Assembly: GCA_016791385.1 (NCBI GenBank)
Contig: JAEUMR010000055.1
Location: forward strand, 62,001-126,000
DNA length: 64,000 nucleotides
Direction: 5' to 3'
Source of the DNA: Hyphomonadaceae bacterium
GTDB taxonomy: Bacteria; Pseudomonadota; Alphaproteobacteria; Caulobacterales; Aquidulcibacteraceae
A model generated the notes under the pieces. That model saw only the letters and a program-made list of their open reading frames with translations, had not been told where the DNA came from and made no database searches. A program made the position numbers and the translations under genes. Below, one piece after another: positions 62,457-64,000 of this stretch; the stretch's first letter is position 1, and every line of letters begins with the position of its first letter.

Positions 62457-63818
62457 TTACGCCGCCGCAGGCGCCTCATCGTCGGCAAACAGCTCCTCAC
62501 GGCTGACCGGCAAGTTGGTGACGTTCACCAACTCAAGCACGTAATCCACGACCTTTTCTTCGTAGATCGGCGCGCGGATCTGCGCGACCAGCTGCGGATT
62601 GCGTTGATAAGCCTCGAAAATCTGCCGCTCTTGGCCCGGGAAGTTGCGCGCCTGCACCGAAATCGCCTGCGCCACTTCCTGGTCGCTCACCTCGATTTTG
62701 TGCCGGCGGCCAATTTCAGCCAGCAGCAGGCCAAGACGGACACGGCGCTCCGCGATCGCACGGTATTCCTTGCGCAGATCGTCCTCGCTCTTGTCGGCGT
62801 CGGACGGATCAAGGCGGCCTTCCGCCTTGTCCTGCTCGATCTGACGCCAAATCTGATTGAATTCGGCTTCGACCATGCGCGGGGGCAGTTCGAAGCTGTG
62901 CTTGGTGTCGAGTTGGTCGAACAGCGCACGCTTGGCCTTGGCGCGTGACTGCTGGGTGTGATCGCTTTCGATGCGCTGCTTGATTGCGTCCTTCAGCGCA
63001 TTCAGGCTGTCGAACCCAAGCTCGCTGGCCCAAGCATCGTCCGGATCGCCGGCGCGCGGAGCGCGCACTTGCTTCACCTTGGTTTCGAACGCTGCAGCTT
63101 TTCCCTTCAGCGTGTCGACCGGATAGTCCTCCGGGAACGTCACATCGAGCGTGCGCTCATCGCCCGCCTTGGCGCCGATCAGTTGTTCTTCGAAGCCCGG
63201 GATGAATTGCTTCGAGCCAATCACGACCTGTGCGTCGTTCGCCGAACCGCCCTGGAACGCTTCGCCATCAATGCGGCCGACGAAGTCGATCACGACCGCA
63301 TCGCCTTCCGCGGCAGCGCCGTCCTTCTCTTCGAAGCCGCGGTTCTGGCGCGCCAGTTCCTTCAGCGCTTCATCGACTTGTTCCTCGCTCACCGCCGCCG
63401 TCGGACGGGTGATGGCGATGGTTTTCAGATCGACTGGTTCGAAGTCCGGCATGATCTCGAGCGAAAGCTCGAATTGCAGATCGGATTGACCGGCGACGAC
63501 TTGGTTGATGTCGCTCTTGAGGTCCAGCGACGGCTCCGAGGCGGGCCGCGCATTGACCTTATCGAGGCTCTCTTTGGTCGATTTCTGCACCGTCTCATTG
63601 ATGATGTCCTGCATCATCGAGGGGCCGTAGAGCTTGCGGATGTGGCTGGCCGGCACCTTGCCCGGGCGGAAGCCGTTGATTTTCACGCGCGGCTGCACTT
63701 CCGCGATCTTGGCGTTGAGTTGTTGCTGCAATTCCGACGCCGGAACGAGGACGTCATAAACGCGCAGGAGACCTTCAGAACGGCGCTCAGTGAGCTGCAT
63801 GAGTTGGGCTTTCGGCAT
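62457..63818 (-). CDS. tig: trigger factor
   Basis: This 453-residue ribosome-bound chaperone has the N-terminal ribosome-binding domain with NGFRPGKVPASHIRKLYG, a PPIase (FKBP-like) domain around residues 155-245 (VVIDFVGRIDGEAFQGG), and a long helical C-terminal domain. ATG at 63800 (QLTERRSEGLLR) would be the usual family start; I list the upstream ATG 63818, which has a weak AGG six bases before it. It precedes clpP as in most proteobacteria. Confidence 0.95.
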   Translation of the reverse strand: MPKAQLMQLTERRSEGLLRVYDVLVPASELQQQLNAKIAEVQPRVKINGFRPGKVPASHIRKLYGPSMMQDIINETVQKSTKESLDKVNARPASEPSLDLKSDINQVVAGQSDLQFELSLEIMPDFEPVDLKTIAITRPTAAVSEEQVDEALKELARQNRGFEEKDGAAAEGDAVVIDFVGRIDGEAFQGGSANDAQVVIGSKQFIPGFEEQLIGAKAGDERTLDVTFPEDYPVDTLKGKAAAFETKVKQVRAPRAGDPDDAWASELGFDSLNALKDAIKQRIESDHTQQSRAKAKRALFDQLDTKHSFELPPRMVEAEFNQIWRQIEQDKAEGRLDPSDADKSEDDLRKEYRAIAERRVRLGLLLAEIGRRHKIEVSDQEVAQAISVQARNFPGQERQIFEAYQRNPQLVAQIRAPIYEEKVVDYVLELVNVTNLPVSREELFADDEAPAAA

Positions 63819-63924
63819 CGCGCCTGACGCTGCAAGTGCCTTGCCGCCAGCCGCCTGTCTTCAAGAAAGGCGGGCTTATGGCACGCTGAAAACCGGGTGT
63901 CCACGCGGCGTGGGCGCGGTTTTC

Positions 63925-64000
63925 TGGTGCGGACGGCGGGAGTCGAACCCGCACGCCTTGCGGCGCTGGAACCTAAATCCAGTGCGTCTGCCAGTTCCGC
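63925..64000 (-). tRNA. tRNA-Leu (anticodon TAG), truncated by window end
   Basis: On the minus strand the 3' part of a class II tRNA is present: D arm with AACTGGCAGACGC, anticodon stem CTGGA/TCCAG with loop TTTAGGT (anticodon TAG, reading CUA), long variable arm, T arm with GGTTCGACTCC, acceptor 3' strand CGTCCGC, discriminator A and encoded CCA (63925-63927). The first nine or so bases of the 5' acceptor stem lie beyond 64000. Confidence 0.92.

Overview
The window is a GC-rich (roughly two-thirds G+C), gene-dense chromosomal segment of an alphaproteobacterium, most likely in or near the Caulobacterales/Hyphomonadaceae. The evidence is gene content and order: pdhA-pdhB-pdhC with an N-terminal lipoyl domain on PdhB next to ftsB, fused ispDF beside ntrBC-ntrYX-hfq-hflX, tig-clpP-clpX-lon-hupB, an NtrC without the sigma-54 loop, a degenerate GGDEF regulator with PopA architecture, and clustered GANTC sites. 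There are no phage, plasmid, transposase or CRISPR signatures. It reads as core genome with a few poorly known islands.

Layout. 1-3117: a small membrane protein, an uncharacterised 147-residue protein, a D-Ala-D-Ala dipeptidase lipoprotein and an APC amino-acid permease. 3118-3480: a structured intergenic region with a possible small RNA and GANTC sites. 3481-11514: ftsB and the pyruvate dehydrogenase cluster (pdhA, pdhB, pdhC, lpd) interleaved with a MAPEG protein, a VOC protein, two unknown membrane proteins and MarC. 11617-14828: an Aas-like acyl-ACP/acyl-CoA synthetase, lipA and a RatA/Coq10 protein. 14806-19207: PncC/CinA-C, a membrane-fused spermidine-synthase-like protein and ispDF. 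19364-28056: the nitrogen-control operon ntrB-ntrC-ntrY-ntrX, a D-amino-acid transaminase, hfq and hflX.

28095-37399: a Mur ligase and LD-carboxypeptidase pair, mazG, then a tightly overlapping minus-strand run (dacA-type DD-carboxypeptidase, tmk, holB, tatD, beta-lactamase-fold hydrolase), and rlpA. 37553-42018: four genes of unknown collective role: a large secreted helical-repeat protein, two single-pass membrane proteins and a membrane-anchored nuclease-fold protein. 42144-45000: tRNA-Ser, scoB/scoA and a 2-methylacyl-CoA racemase-type enzyme. 45089-53809: the PopA-like regulator, mfd, sdhE, recG and photolyase. 53865-56802: cfa, a DUF6134-type protein, mercaptopyruvate sulfurtransferase and tRNA-Arg. 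56834-64000: a complex I NDUFS4-like subunit, hupB, lon, clpX, clpP, tig and a truncated tRNA-Leu.

The most unusual points are: palindromic repeat elements that sit in frame inside the interdomain linkers of both PdhB and PdhC; nearly identical DNA for the two lipoyl domains; the PopA-like protein, which keeps an RxxD c-di-GMP site while its catalytic and phosphorylation residues are gone; NtrC with no GAFTGA loop and an altered Walker B; the four-gene envelope cluster; and a candidate heat-shock promoter of lon whose -35 box lies in the loop of a 9-N9-9 inverted repeat. All calls come from reading the sequence; no database search was run.
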